DNA of 64,000 bases, from the NCBI GenBank assembly GCA_963776935.1, contig CAVZOP010000006.1, forward strand, positions 1 to 64,000. Reading direction: 5' to 3'. Made by a program: the position numbers and the translations under genes. The notes beneath the pieces were generated by a model, which ran no database searches, had not been told where the DNA came from, and worked only from the letters and a program-made list of their open reading frames with translations. Of the stretch, positions 18,469 through 26,327 are shown piece by piece. Within the stretch, counting starts at the first letter, position 1; each line of letters begins with the position of its first letter. Origin of the DNA: JALOLG01 sp963776935 (GTDB lineage Bacteria; Actinomycetota; Acidimicrobiia; Acidimicrobiales; Ilumatobacteraceae).

Positions 18469-18933
18469 CTAGCCCCGCCCGGCGGAGCGGTTGAGCCTCC
18501 CGAGGTAGAGCTCGCGCAGCTCGTCCTCGGTCGCGCCGAGGTCGTAGGCCGGTGACGTGACCGGCAGGGCTCGCTCGACGGCGACGATCACGATCCCCTG
18601 GATGCGTTCACGAGCCCGGACCGTCCCACGGCTGTCATAGAACCGGACGCCGCGCTCGAACACGTCGCCCTCGGTGTGGACCGTCCCCGTCCCCTTGAAG
18701 CGGTAGCCCTTGCGGATGAGCTGGTCCACGACGTTGATCTCGATGCTCGGGTTGGATCGCAGGTTCTCGACCGTGCCGGGCGATCGGATGTCGGCGAACA
18801 CCAGGTGGTCGTCGTCCCACACCGCGGTCGTGCCCTTCGGTGAGAGGTTGGGCGTGCCGTCCGGGCAGACGGTGGCGATGAAGCCGAGCTCGGCCTCGAC
18901 GACCCGCTGCATGTCCTCGGTGAGGATCCCCAT
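18469..18933 (-). CDS. Pyridoxamine 5'-phosphate oxidase family protein
   Basis: This is a 154-residue flavin-binding split-barrel protein. The key segments are LGFIATVCPDGTPNLSPKGTTAVWDDDHLVFAD, SNPSIEINVVD and YRFKGTGTVHTEGDVFE, typical of the PPOX family that uses FMN. Such proteins are general stress or redox enzymes without firm substrates. The 254 bp between it and the next PPOX gene show no complete gene. Confidence 0.78.
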   Translation of the reverse strand: MGILTEDMQRVVEAELGFIATVCPDGTPNLSPKGTTAVWDDDHLVFADIRSPGTVENLRSNPSIEINVVDQLIRKGYRFKGTGTVHTEGDVFERGVRFYDSRGTVRARERIQGIVIVAVERALPVTSPAYDLGATEDELRELYLGRLNRSAGRG

Positions 18934-19037
18934 GGTCAGAGCCTGAGGCCCGGGCGCATCAGGCGCAACACCATGCGTCGGGCAGCACCGGCACGTGGTG
19001 GGGCGGAGCGGCCGGCGCGCCGAGCACCTGAACCTCC

Positions 19038-19578
19038 CTACGCCATGGTCGCGAGCAGTTGCTGCACCGTCGGGCCCTTGCCCGCCGTGTACTCACTGCG
19101 ATCGTCGGGGAAGCGCGCCGCGAGGCGCTGCTTTGCCTCCGCGTACGTCTGGCGCGCCGCCGCGCTCTGGCGCGAGGAGGTCCCGGAGCTGCAGGTATCG
19201 AACCCATTGCGAGCTGCCGAACGGGACACCGTGGGCGTGTGCCACCCGGTGCCATGGGGCATCGTCCATGACGAACACCCAACCCCCGTCTTCGCCCGCG
19301 TCACCGCGATAGATCCATCCCAGCCCGGACAGGTGCTCGGCGATCTCCTCGACGACCGTTCCCGGATGAAGGGCGACGGCCAGATCGATGATCGGCTTGG
19401 CCAGCAGACCCGGGATCGCCGTGGACCCGATGTGCTCGACCTCGATCGCGTGATCAACCAGGACGCTGCTGATGTCCGCGGCCAGTGCGCGCGCGATGCC
19501 TGCCCACGCGTCCTCAGCCGGGACCAACCGAACGGTCCCGTACTGCAGACCGAGTCCCGCAGCTGCGAAGTCGAGCAC
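19038..19578 (-). CDS. GrpB family protein (one frameshift)
   Basis: The protein is a UPF0157/GrpB-type nucleotidyltransferase-fold protein. Conserved pieces are VEHIGSTAIPGLLAKPIIDLAVAL, in which GSTAIPG is the signature, HLSGLGWIYRGD, and the closing AEAKQRLAARFPDDRSEYTAGKG. The frame breaks near 19165, between RDLLA and the C-terminal helix. GrpB proteins are related to the minimal nucleotidyltransferase superfamily but lack a settled function; fusion with dephospho-CoA kinase is known in some bacteria. The GTG at 19578 is my choice of start, with a GGGAGGA stretch about 12 nt upstream. It lies 110 bp downstream of the M14-like gene. Confidence 0.72.
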
Positions 19579-19688
19579 GACGCAAGTCTGTCCTCCCACC
19601 CGCTCGCCGTCCGGCATGGCGATGAAGCCATTGAGGCGCGCATGGGCGCGGTCGGAGGCGCACTCGCACCTGCGGAGCCACTGCCTGG

Positions 19689-20877
19689 TCAGGGCCCGTC
19701 GCCTGCGGCGACCGCGAGCAGCGCGGCCGCATGGACCTGGACGTCGGCGGGGGTGAGCACATCGGGCAGCTCGACCAGGATCGAGCTGCTGCCGAGCGCC
19801 TCGTCGATCGGGCACCACATGAACCCCACGGCGCAGTCGCCGCTGCGCTTCAACGTTCCCAGCCCGGTCAGGGCCTGGTAGCTGCTTCGCCGGCATCATC
19901 GATGCGCCCGAACCACCTACCCACCCGTAGTTCTGGTGGTACCAGACCGTCAGGACCGGCCGGATGGCGAGGGCGAAGTCGTGAACGGCCTGCTGCTCGG
20001 GTTGGCTCGGTGCCCGCCGGTTCGGGTCGGCGCCATTGGCGAGGAAGCGGGTGTCGCCGATGAGGCCGTCGGGGTTCATCGTGGGGACGACCCAGAGCGT
20101 GATCCCGTCGGGCACCGGCAGCGACCGCGCTCGCAGCAGGACCCGTAGGCCGCCCTCCTCGTCACCGTGGGTCTGACCGACGACGAGCACCGTCCTGGGC
20201 CCGTCGCCGAGGCGCAACGCCATGATCGGCTTCCCTTGCGCCGAGGTGCCGATCTGGCGCGTCGCTCCTCGCTCGCGCGTCGGGCGCGCCGTCGGAGGTC
20301 ATGTCCAGGTAGTGGAGCAAGGCATCGTCGGCCTGACCCGTCACCGGCAGGTCAGCGTCGAGCTGGACGACGGCCGTCGCCCGCTGCACACGGCGCAGCC
20401 GGTCGTCGCTCGACCCGCTGGTGACGTCGAAGCCCAGCATGTCCAGCGTCCGAGTCAGACACGTCCCGGTCGTCCCGGCAAACACGGTCGTCCCGGTCGT
20501 CCCGGTCTCGCAGTCGAGCGGCTCGGGCAGCGGGCGACGGGCGCCGCGGCGGCCGTTGATCGGGTTGGTCACCTCGTCCAACGAAGCTGCGTTCGTCGGC
20601 ACGATCACATCCGGCGGCACCGAGGTCATCGAGATGCCGGCAAGCGCACCGGGCTCCACCACCGGTGCCACGCTCGATGTCGTCGACGGTGGGCTGTGAT
20701 CCGGACGTGGGCGGCGACATGGCAGTGGTGGCCGTGGTCGGCGCCTCGCTCGAAGCAACCGGTCGACGCCGTGGACACCGCTCCGTCGGACGACGTCGGT
20801 GCCGCCAGCGACGAGGCGCCGGAAGCACATCCTGCGGTCAGCAACACGACGACGACGAGACTCCCCAGTCCACCCAT
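19689..20877 (-). CDS. M14-like zinc carboxypeptidase lipoprotein (multiple frameshifts)
   Basis: Joining four reading segments gives a lipoprotein of about 395 residues. The signal LGSLVVVVLLTAGCAS has the lipobox Cys, a Ser/Thr-rich linker follows, then a peptidoglycan-binding-like module around LDMLGFDVTSGSSDDRLRRVQRA. The catalytic M14 domain starts at IGTSAQGKPIMALRLG, with the zinc motif QTHGDEEGG (H-x-x-E), NPDGLIGDTR, NRR and YHQNYGWV, and ends VQVHAAALLAVAAGDGP. Frames break near 20755, 20690, 20285 and 19880. The family cleaves C-terminal residues from peptides or murein peptides on the cell surface, and the binding-like module suggests wall substrates. Confidence 0.62.
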
Positions 20878-20996
20878 TCGGTGCCTCGGCGTCGCTTGAA
20901 CTCCCACCAGCCGGGCAACGTACCGCCGCGGACCGGTCCCAGTGGGGCAGCCAGGGCAAGCATGGGCGTCCGTTGCTCGGCGGCGGCCACGCCTTG

Positions 20997-21663
20997 TCAC
21001 GGAGGCGTCTCGGCGGCGACGATCGATGCGACAGGCGATGGCTGGAAGGCGTCGATGAACCGTCGAACGGATGGTCTCGACCCCGTGAGCTCGAGCCGCC
21101 CGGAGCGATGGGCTTCCGCGAGCGGGACCTGACCGAGGTAGATGCGGTAGAGCGTCGACCGGTCACTCCGCATCGCGACGTCGATGTCGAAGCGTGGGTC
21201 AGCCAGACACAGTGAGGTCTCGTGATCGACAACGATCCAGTAGCGCTTGGGATGGTCGGTGAAGCTGACCGAGATCGTGAAGCGGCGTCCCGGCAGCTTG
21301 CTCGGATCGAGGCGGCGGTGCAGCCACCACAGCAACAGGTCGGGGTCGAGCTCCTCGGCGTGCGGGTTCGCCGAAGGCCCAGCGCGCACCCCACGTCGCG
21401 AGCCCGAACACCACCGGTTCGAGATCACGGCCCGACGACGTGAGGCGATAGCTGCCGTCCTCATCCTGTTCGATCACATCCGCTCGCTTCAGCTGCTGGA
21501 GCCGTCGGCTGAGCAAGGCGCGGGAGAGCCCGGGGTTGCCACGGATGAGCTCGTTGAACCGAGAGGTACCGGTCAGCAGGTCCCGAACGATGTGGATCGT
21601 CCAGCGGTCACCGAGCAGCTCTGCCGATCGGGAGATCGGGCAGTACTGGCCGTACGTCGTCAT
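20997..21663 (-). CDS. HxlR family transcriptional regulator (one frameshift)
   Basis: The N-terminal 110 residues are a clear HxlR winged helix: TTYGQYCPISRSAELLGDRWTIHIVRDL and GLSRALLSRRLQQLKRADVIEQ. After a break near 21375 a C-terminal domain of about 115 residues follows (DLLLWWLHRRLDPSKLPGRRF through RRFIDAF), typical of the longer actinobacterial HxlR proteins with a sterol-carrier-like ligand domain. It is transcribed away from a cupin gene at 21757. The 93-bp divergent gap carries the perfect inverted repeat CAGTTC/GAACTG, a likely binding site for this protein. Confidence 0.78.
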
Positions 21664-21678
21664 CGGGTCACCCTGCCA

Positions 21679-21697
21679 CAGTTCAGTATTGGAACTG
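21679..21697. promoter_or_regulatory. Inverted-repeat operator candidate between HxlR and cupin genes
   Basis: CAGTTC at 21679-21684 and GAACTG at 21692-21697 form a perfect 6-bp inverted repeat with a 7-nt spacer (AGTATTG). It lies 16 bp upstream of the HxlR start and about 60 bp upstream of the cupin gene. HxlR dimers typically bind such palindromes in divergent promoters; this assignment is positional inference. Confidence 0.55.
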
Positions 21698-21756
21698 GAC
21701 GGCGCGCGCTCCGCGGGCTTGTGTGAGCAGGGACCCGACGGACAGCTCACTCGCTG

Positions 21757-22158
21757 ATGGAACGAGGACTGATGCGCATCACCAAGAACGACATCCCGAC
21801 CAAGATCGACGTCCCGGGCGCGGTCGCTCGCCAAGCGATCAACTTCGGCGACGCGTCGGACTACGGGTCGCTGGCCGCCGAGTACTTCTCGCTCGGCGCG
21901 GGCACCGACATCGCGCCGCTGCTCAAAGGTCTCGACGACGACGCCTGTCACGCACCCCACTGGGGCTTCATCGTGTCGGGAGAGGTCGTGGTCACCTACA
22001 CCAACGGGGACGACGAGACCTGTGTGGGCGACGACCTCTTCTACTGGCCGCCCGGGCACAGCGTGCGGGTCGTGAAGGACGCCGAAGTGATCCTCTTCAG
22101 CCCACAGGTCGAACACGCCGAGGTCATGGACCACATGATCGCGGCGATGGCTGGCTGA
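21757..22158 (+). CDS. Cupin domain protein
   Basis: This 133-residue protein (128 if started at ATG 21772) has a cupin barrel: HAPHWGFIVSGEVVVTYTNGD (metal residues in the HxH-like stretch) and GDDLFYWPPGHSVRVVKDAEVILFSP. An ACGAGG stretch lies a few bases before the second ATG, so MRITKND may be the real N-terminus. It is divergent from the HxlR gene and is the obvious candidate target of that regulator. The substrate is unknown. Confidence 0.72.
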   Translation: MERGLMRITKNDIPTKIDVPGAVARQAINFGDASDYGSLAAEYFSLGAGTDIAPLLKGLDDDACHAPHWGFIVSGEVVVTYTNGDDETCVGDDLFYWPPGHSVRVVKDAEVILFSPQVEHAEVMDHMIAAMAG

Positions 22159-22282
22159 CGGCGAAGCTCCAGGCGCGGGCTGCCAAACCCGACCAGTCCC
22201 CTCCTGACAGCAACATCGAACACCACGAGCCTGGCTGTTACGGTCAGCAACCCTGCGGCGAGTCGGACCAAGAGGTGTAGCT

Positions 22283-23041
22283 GTGGCCGTACGATTCGAG
22301 GACAGGGTGCTGTTCGTGACAGGCGGCGGGGCCGGGATCGGCGCCGCGACGGCGAGGCGCTTCGCGGCTGACGGTGGCAGGGTCGCGGTGGTCGACCTCC
22401 AACTCGAGCGCGCCGAGTCTGTTGCTCACGAGCTGGAAGGTTCGATTGGGTTGGCCGCGGACGTTGCCGACGAACGCTCGGTCGAGCACGCGGTAGCGAC
22501 CGCGGCGAGCAAGCTCGGACGCATCGACGCGGTGCTCAACTCGGCAGGCCACGCTGAGTTCGGGCTGCTGGAAGAGTGGACGCTCGAACGATGGCAGAAG
22601 ATGATGGCCGTCCACGCCGGGGGCACCTTTCTCGTCTGCAGGGAGGTCGCACCGATCATGCGCGAGCAGGCCGGTGGGTCGATCGTGAACGTCGCCTCGA
22701 CCTCGGCGCTCACGGCGAACTACGGCAACGCCCCGTACGGGGCAGCCAAGGGAGCCATCATCTCGTTCTCTCGACAGATAGCTCGAGACCTGGCGCCGAC
22801 CGTTCGCGTCAACGTGATCATCCCCGGGAGGACACGAACGGGCATGACGGAGCCGCTCATCACCGCTCGAGGTGGTGGGAGCTACGAAGAGGGGGCGACG
22901 GCCTTCGGTCAGGCGAACCTGCAGAACCGGCTCGCAGAAGCAGAGGAGATCGCCGCACCCATCTGCTTCCTGTTCTCAGACGACGCGAGCTTCATCACCG
23001 GCACCCAGATCGTGGCCGATGGAGGTGAGACGGCCGCATAG
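22283..23041 (+). CDS. SDR family oxidoreductase
   Basis: This is a 252-residue classical short-chain dehydrogenase: VLFVTGGGAGIGAATARRFA (NAD(P)-binding TGxxxGIG), VLNSAGHAEFG (a Ser in place of the usual Asn-Asn-Ala-Gly arrangement), VASTSALTANYGNAPYGAAKGA with Tyr and Lys of the active site, and FITGTQIVADGG at the end. An AGAGGTG stretch precedes the GTG at 22283. The acceptor is unknown. The gene ends about 240 bp before the tRNA-derived repeat that marks the left edge of the tRNA-Leu cassette. Confidence 0.85.
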   Translation: MAVRFEDRVLFVTGGGAGIGAATARRFAADGGRVAVVDLQLERAESVAHELEGSIGLAADVADERSVEHAVATAASKLGRIDAVLNSAGHAEFGLLEEWTLERWQKMMAVHAGGTFLVCREVAPIMREQAGGSIVNVASTSALTANYGNAPYGAAKGAIISFSRQIARDLAPTVRVNVIIPGRTRTGMTEPLITARGGGSYEEGATAFGQANLQNRLAEAEEIAAPICFLFSDDASFITGTQIVADGGETAA

Positions 23042-23134
23042 CGGCTCGCTCGCGCCGACTCGGCAGCTGCTGCCCGGAGTGTTGACGGTCACGTGGTTCC
23101 ATCGGGCTGCGACCACGGAGTTCCGTAGTTCGGA

Positions 23135-23200
23135 CCAGAGAACCTCCTTCGCTCTGCGCAACTCCCGGTTCTCCTGGTGGATCCGAGCGTTGTCCCCGCC
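23135..23200 (-). mobile_element. Possible IS3-type transposase OrfA remnant
   Basis: On the minus strand one frame reads NARIHQENRELRRAKEVL, close to the leucine-zipper end of IS3-family OrfA (consensus-like RENRELRRANEIL). No OrfB, inverted repeats or frameshift window is present, so at most a short relic survives. Position next to a tRNA-derived repeat fits a mobile-element hotspot. The match is short and could be chance. Confidence 0.3.
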
Positions 23201-23282
23201 GTCGTGCCCGCCCGCTCACCGGCATCGCATGGAGACACCCGAGCGGAGACGGCCCTTCAGGTGCAGTACCAGGTCAACGTCT

Positions 23283-23336
23283 GTGCCCGGGGCGGGGTTC
23301 GAACCCGCACGGTGTCGCCACCTGAGGGGTTTAAGC
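23283..23336 (-). repeat. Duplicated 3' half of tRNA-Leu (attachment-site copy)
   Basis: These 54 bp are identical to 24331-24384, the 3' half of the intact tRNA-Leu(UAA) gene. Identity starts in the anticodon loop and runs through the variable arm, T arm and acceptor end. Flanking bases differ at both ends. Tyrosine recombinases often cross over in the anticodon loop and leave exactly this arrangement. The 5' half of a tRNA is missing here, so this copy is not a functional tRNA. Confidence 0.85.
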
Positions 23337-23613
23337 TGGTCAAGATCGTCCGGCTGGTGCGCTCTCGTCCGGCACGTGCCGCCTGATCTGGACGTTCGCG
23401 ACAGTGCCGTGCGTCGGGTGCGCTTCCGCGGTGGCCCGTACCGGCGAGTCCTGTGCACATCGTGCGCGCACGCTCCCCTTCTCACGAGCCGGACGGAGGG
23501 CCTCGCCTGGGCGCGCTCGGGGAGGTGTGAAGCGACGCCGGCCGATCGCCCCCGGTCGTGCGACGGACGGCTCCGCAAGTCCGCGGTGGCCGCACGTGGT
23601 CCGCTGGGGGAAC
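23337..23613. other. Non-coding stretch inside the tRNA-Leu cassette
   Basis: These 277 bp follow the tRNA-derived repeat and precede the end of the HepT-like gene. Open frames exist on both strands but are Arg- and Ser-rich without any recognisable motif. I see no RNA gene, terminator with a T-tract or clear repeat. Confidence 0.5.
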
Positions 23614-23950
23614 CTACTGAGGCAGCTCGATCGCGCGAACTGCCGCGAGGAACGCGGGCAGGTCGTTGCGAGCGGTCGCCGTGAGCACGTCGACATCGAT
23701 CGACCAATAGCCGTGAACGATGCGGTTGCGCATCCGGACCGGAGCACCCCACTCCACCTCGGGATGAGAACGCCTCGTCTCATCGGACACCCTCGCGACC
23801 GCTTCGCCGAGCACCGTGAAGTTCCACAACACCGCGTTCGCGTCGATCACGGTCGCCGTCGATGTCGGCCGCCTCGTGACCGCTGGTCAACTCCACGATC
23901 CGCTCGGTTGCGTCGATGATCTCGGCGAGCAGCAGCAGGTCACGCCGCAT
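23614..23950 (-). CDS. hepT: HepT-like HEPN ribonuclease toxin (one frameshift)
   Basis: The protein is a DUF86/HepT-type HEPN domain of about 112 residues. It has LLLLAEIIDATERIVELTSG, DANAVLWNFTVLGEAVARVSDETR, and the catalytic R-x4-H motif in MRNRIVHGYWSID, followed by a C-terminal helix LPAFLAAVRAIELPQ. HepT toxins cut RNA (tRNA in studied cases) and are neutralised by an MNT partner that adds nucleotides near the RNase site. The ATG at 23950 overlaps the upstream mntA-like stop by 11 bp, so the two are translationally coupled. A break near 23860 splits the frame, but all key residues are present in the joined protein. Confidence 0.8.
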
Positions 23951-24258
23951 ACAAGGTGCGCGCCTCGACAAGGACGTCGTCCCGGAGGAGGCGGTGCAAC
24001 GACTTCCTCGACACCAGATCGACCTTCCGACCAAAGAGGTCCGCGAGTTCGTCCTCCAGACGGTCGATATCAAACCCGAGCCGCGCGCCGGGCGACAAGA
24101 CGTAGAGGAGGTCAACGTCGCTGTCGAGCCTCGTGTCGCCGCGAAACAGCCGAGCCGAAGACGGCGAGTTCAGCGACGCCGAACCGTCGGCAGACGTCCG
24201 CCAGCCGCGCCGCATCGATGACGCGCCCACCGATCTCGAGAGCTCCTGCCGGACTCAC
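23940..24258 (-). CDS. mntA: MntA-like minimal nucleotidyltransferase antitoxin (one frameshift)
   Basis: The joined protein of about 106 residues has the minimal nucleotidyltransferase core. CRRFGVAELAVFGSA supplies the GSx signature and RGDTRLDSDVDLLYVL the paired Asp (D-x-D), with FDIDRLEDELADLFGRKVDLVS closing the fold. In HEPN-MNT modules the MNT protein is the antitoxin that AMPylates the HEPN toxin. The frame breaks near 24150, immediately after the GS motif. The GTG at 24258 is chosen since it starts MNT-like sequence and GAGACT lies just upstream. The gene lies 73 bp from the 3' end of tRNA-Leu. Confidence 0.78.
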
Positions 24259-24331
24259 CCAGCCAGTCTCGCACCTGCGACCAGCACGGTGTGTGCCCGG
24301 GAGACCGAGGCGATGACGGCATCGCCGTCCG

Positions 24332-24415
24332 TGCCCGGGGCGGGGTTCGAACCCGCACGGTGTCGCCACCTGAGGGGTTTAAGCCCTCTGCGTCTGCCTG
24401 TTCCGCCACCCGGGC
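24332..24415 (-). tRNA. tRNA-Leu (UAA anticodon)
   Basis: This 84-nt gene is a class II tRNA. The acceptor 5' strand GCCCGGG pairs with CCCGGGC at the 3' end, with discriminator A. The anticodon stem GAGGG/CCCTC encloses the loop CTTAAAC with anticodon TAA, and a long variable arm (AGGTGGCGACACC) and a T arm GCGGGTTCGAACCCCGC follow. CCA is not encoded. Its 3' half is repeated at 23283-23336, so this locus has been used as an integration site. Confidence 0.95.
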
Positions 24416-24460
24416 GGGCACGCGCACGGTACCCGGGCGCTCGAGCACGCGCGCGTGGCA

Positions 24461-24781
24461 TCAGGCCACCCGCAGCTTGGGGAGCTCGACCTCCTGCTCG
24501 ACCGCGGCCCACAGCGCGGTCCGGGCGCGATCGGCGTCGCTGCCCTGCAGTCGGTTCGCGACCACGATGCCCTCGACCAGGTCGCCGAGCACGGCGACCC
24601 ATGGTCGACCCCGCACCCGCACCGCCACCATCGCCGACTGCCCTCGCCGGCGCAGGGTGCGATCGGCACCGGTCAGTCGAGGCGGGCATCGGAAGCTGGG
24701 TACGTCGAGGCCCAGGCGGCGGGCTTCGCTGGCGAGCACCCGGGCAGCCCGGGCGAAGTGCAGGGTGGTGGCGGACTCCAT
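24461..24781 (-). CDS. Hypothetical protein
   Basis: Unrecognised, 106 residues when started at ATG 24781. It opens with a helix rich in Ala/Arg (HFARAARVLASEARRLGLDVPSFRCPP), then a likely beta sheet (MVAVRVRGRPWVAVLGDLVEGIVVANRL), and ends with an amphipathic helix and ELPKLRVA. Codon use is normal for the window and the frame has no break, supporting a real gene. It lies just upstream of tRNA-Leu on the same strand. The frame extends upstream through two hairpin repeats to 24940, but that part is not protein-like. Confidence 0.6.
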   Translation of the reverse strand: MESATTLHFARAARVLASEARRLGLDVPSFRCPPRLTGADRTLRRRGQSAMVAVRVRGRPWVAVLGDLVEGIVVANRLQGSDADRARTALWAAVEQEVELPKLRVA

Positions 24782-24842
24782 CGAGTCCCATTCAACGCCG
24801 GGGGTGCGCGACAGTTCGCTCGGGCCACCGCGACCGCCTTTG

Positions 24843-24879
24843 GGAGTCGCACACCGCGCCATGTGCGACCGCTGACTCC
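24843..24879. repeat. 37-bp hairpin repeat, copy 1
   Basis: The unit begins GGAGTC and ends GACTCC (an inverted repeat), with a conserved core ACCGCGCCATGTGCG. A second copy of identical length lies at 24911-24947. It resembles a REP-like element or a paired protein-binding site. Confidence 0.7.
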
Positions 24880-24910
24880 GGAACCCCGCGCCCAAGCGGA
24901 CCGACCTTTC

Positions 24911-24947
24911 GGAGTCACCTACCGCGCCATGTGCGTCCACGGACTCC
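24911..24947. repeat. 37-bp hairpin repeat, copy 2
   Basis: Same GGAGTC...ACCGCGCCATGTGCG...GACTCC layout as copy 1, offset by 68 bp. The few differences are scattered, while the ends and core are kept, suggesting selection or recent duplication. It lies in the gap before the DUF2007-like gene end. Confidence 0.7.
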
Positions 24948-24973
24948 CAAACCGAAGACGGGCAGGGAAGACC

Positions 24974-25219
24974 TCAGGCGGGTTCGGCCTCGCCGCCGCC
25001 GTCGTTCAGGATGGCGAGGGCGTCGTCGGCATCGGCCGCTCGGACCTCCACGCCGACGCCGCCGGCCGCCTCCACCGTGGGGATCATCTCGGCCTGGTTG
25101 ACCACCATGGCCTCGATCCCGAAGGCCCGGAGCTTGGCCTGGGCGACCTCGGCCTCGCCGGCGTCGGGGAAGGTGGCCACGATCACGGGTTCGCGGTGGT
25201 CGGCGCCGGCATCGCTCAT
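24974..25219 (-). CDS. DUF2007-like small protein
   Basis: The 81-residue protein has VIVATFPDAGEAEVAQAKLRAFGIEA, the typical opening of DUF2007 (putative signal-transducing protein), followed by VGVEVRAADADDALAIL. It is a small ferredoxin-like-fold protein of unknown role. It is divergent from the nuclease gene at 25290 across 70 bp. Confidence 0.68.
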   Translation of the reverse strand: MSDAGADHREPVIVATFPDAGEAEVAQAKLRAFGIEAMVVNQAEMIPTVEAAGGVGVEVRAADADDALAILNDGGGEAEPA

Positions 25220-25289
25220 GGGCCGAGGCTAGTGCCGGCCCGATCCGCATCCGCGAACTCCCGCGCACCCCCTGCGTAGGGTCGCCGAC

Positions 25290-26217
25290 GTGCCCGTCTA
25301 CAACCCAGCCCAGCAGCGGGTCATCGAGCTCCTCGGCCGCGGCGACGTCGAGCCGACCTTCCCGGCCGACCTCGCCGACCACCTGCAGGCCGAGCTCGAG
25401 GCCGCCGTCGCACCGCTGGCCGACCGCCTCCCGCCGAAGCTGTGGGTGAGCAAGCACGGGCTGAGCGGCGTGCACGGCTGCGAGGCCCGCCACCTCGCCC
25501 AGGAGGGCGACTTCGCCTGGAGCGTGGCGACAGTCCGGGGCCAGGTGGCGCACAAGGCCATCGAGCTGGCCGTGAACTGGCGAGGCGAGCCGGTCGCGGG
25601 CGATCTGGTCGACGAGGCCGTGGCGCGCCTGGCCGACGGCGACGTCGAGCGCGTCGCGCTTCCTGGGCGGGCTGGTCGAGGCCGATCGGGCCCAGCTCCG
25701 GGGCGAGGCGACCGACCTCGTCACCAAGTTCCAGGAGTGCTTCCCGCCGTTGCGGTCGGCCTGGCGCCCCGTCACCGAGAGCCGGGTGTACGTCGACCTG
25801 CTCGACGGCGCCGTCGTGCTGTCGGGCAAGGTCGACCTCACGCTCGGCAAGCACGAGCCCGGCCGCGCCACCAAGGTCATCATCGACCTGAAGTCGGGGT
25901 TCCCGGCCCCGGCTCACCGTGACGACCTGCGCTTCTACGCCTTGCTCGAGACGCTCCGCCTCGGGGTCCCGCCCCGCATGCTGGCCAGCTACTACCTGGA
26001 CGCGGCCAGGGCCCAGCCCGAGGAGGTCACCGTCCCGCTCCTGGAGGCGGCCCTGGCCCGGACCATCGACGGCATCCACAAGATGGTGTCGCTGGCCAAC
26101 GGCCGTGAGCCGACCCTCGTCCCCGGTCCGTCGTGTCGGTGGTGCCCGATCGCCGACACCTGCGTCGAGGGCCAGTCGTGGCTCTGGTCGGCCGAGGAAG
26201 GAGGTGGCGACACCTAG
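25290..26217 (+). CDS. PD-(D/E)XK nuclease with Fe-S cysteine cluster (one frameshift)
   Basis: The joined protein of about 308 residues is a RecB/Cas4/AddB-like nuclease domain. HGCEARHLA supplies an early Cys, VVLSGKVDLTLG and TKVIIDLKSG supply the GxxD and D-x-K catalytic motifs, FYALLETLRLG a conserved motif IV-like Tyr, and PSCRWCPIADTC the late Cys triplet. One early plus three late cysteines is the pattern that binds a 4Fe-4S cluster in iron-staple nucleases. The frame shifts near 25660. A TAGGGT box lies 7 nt before the GTG. No CRISPR repeats or helicase gene are nearby, so a general DNA-repair role is more likely than CRISPR adaptation. Confidence 0.78.
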
Positions 26218-26327
26218 ATCCGGTGCGGAGCAGGAACGACGAGCAGGACGACGACATCTCCTGCGCTGACAGCAAGTCGACAGTCGCTGACCATCCGGCC
26301 GTCACACTCGGCCCTTACCCTGGGGGC

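Larger units (their letters stand above)
23283..24384. mobile_element. tRNA-Leu-bounded cassette carrying a HEPN-MNT module
   Basis: The unit is bounded by two identical 54-bp copies of the tRNA-Leu 3' half, 1048 bp apart. Between them lie only a 277-bp stretch without a convincing gene and the overlapping MntA-like and HepT-like genes. No integrase is inside, so it is either the residue of a larger element or a minimal cassette mobilised in trans. The orientation (intact tRNA on the right, 3' copy on the left) is that expected if the element restored the tRNA end on entry. Confidence 0.6.

Noticed and set aside
24843..24947. A two-repeat CRISPR-like array
   Set aside because: Only two inverted-repeat units with a 31-bp gap occur, and the unit is a hairpin with variable positions; no cas genes are present.
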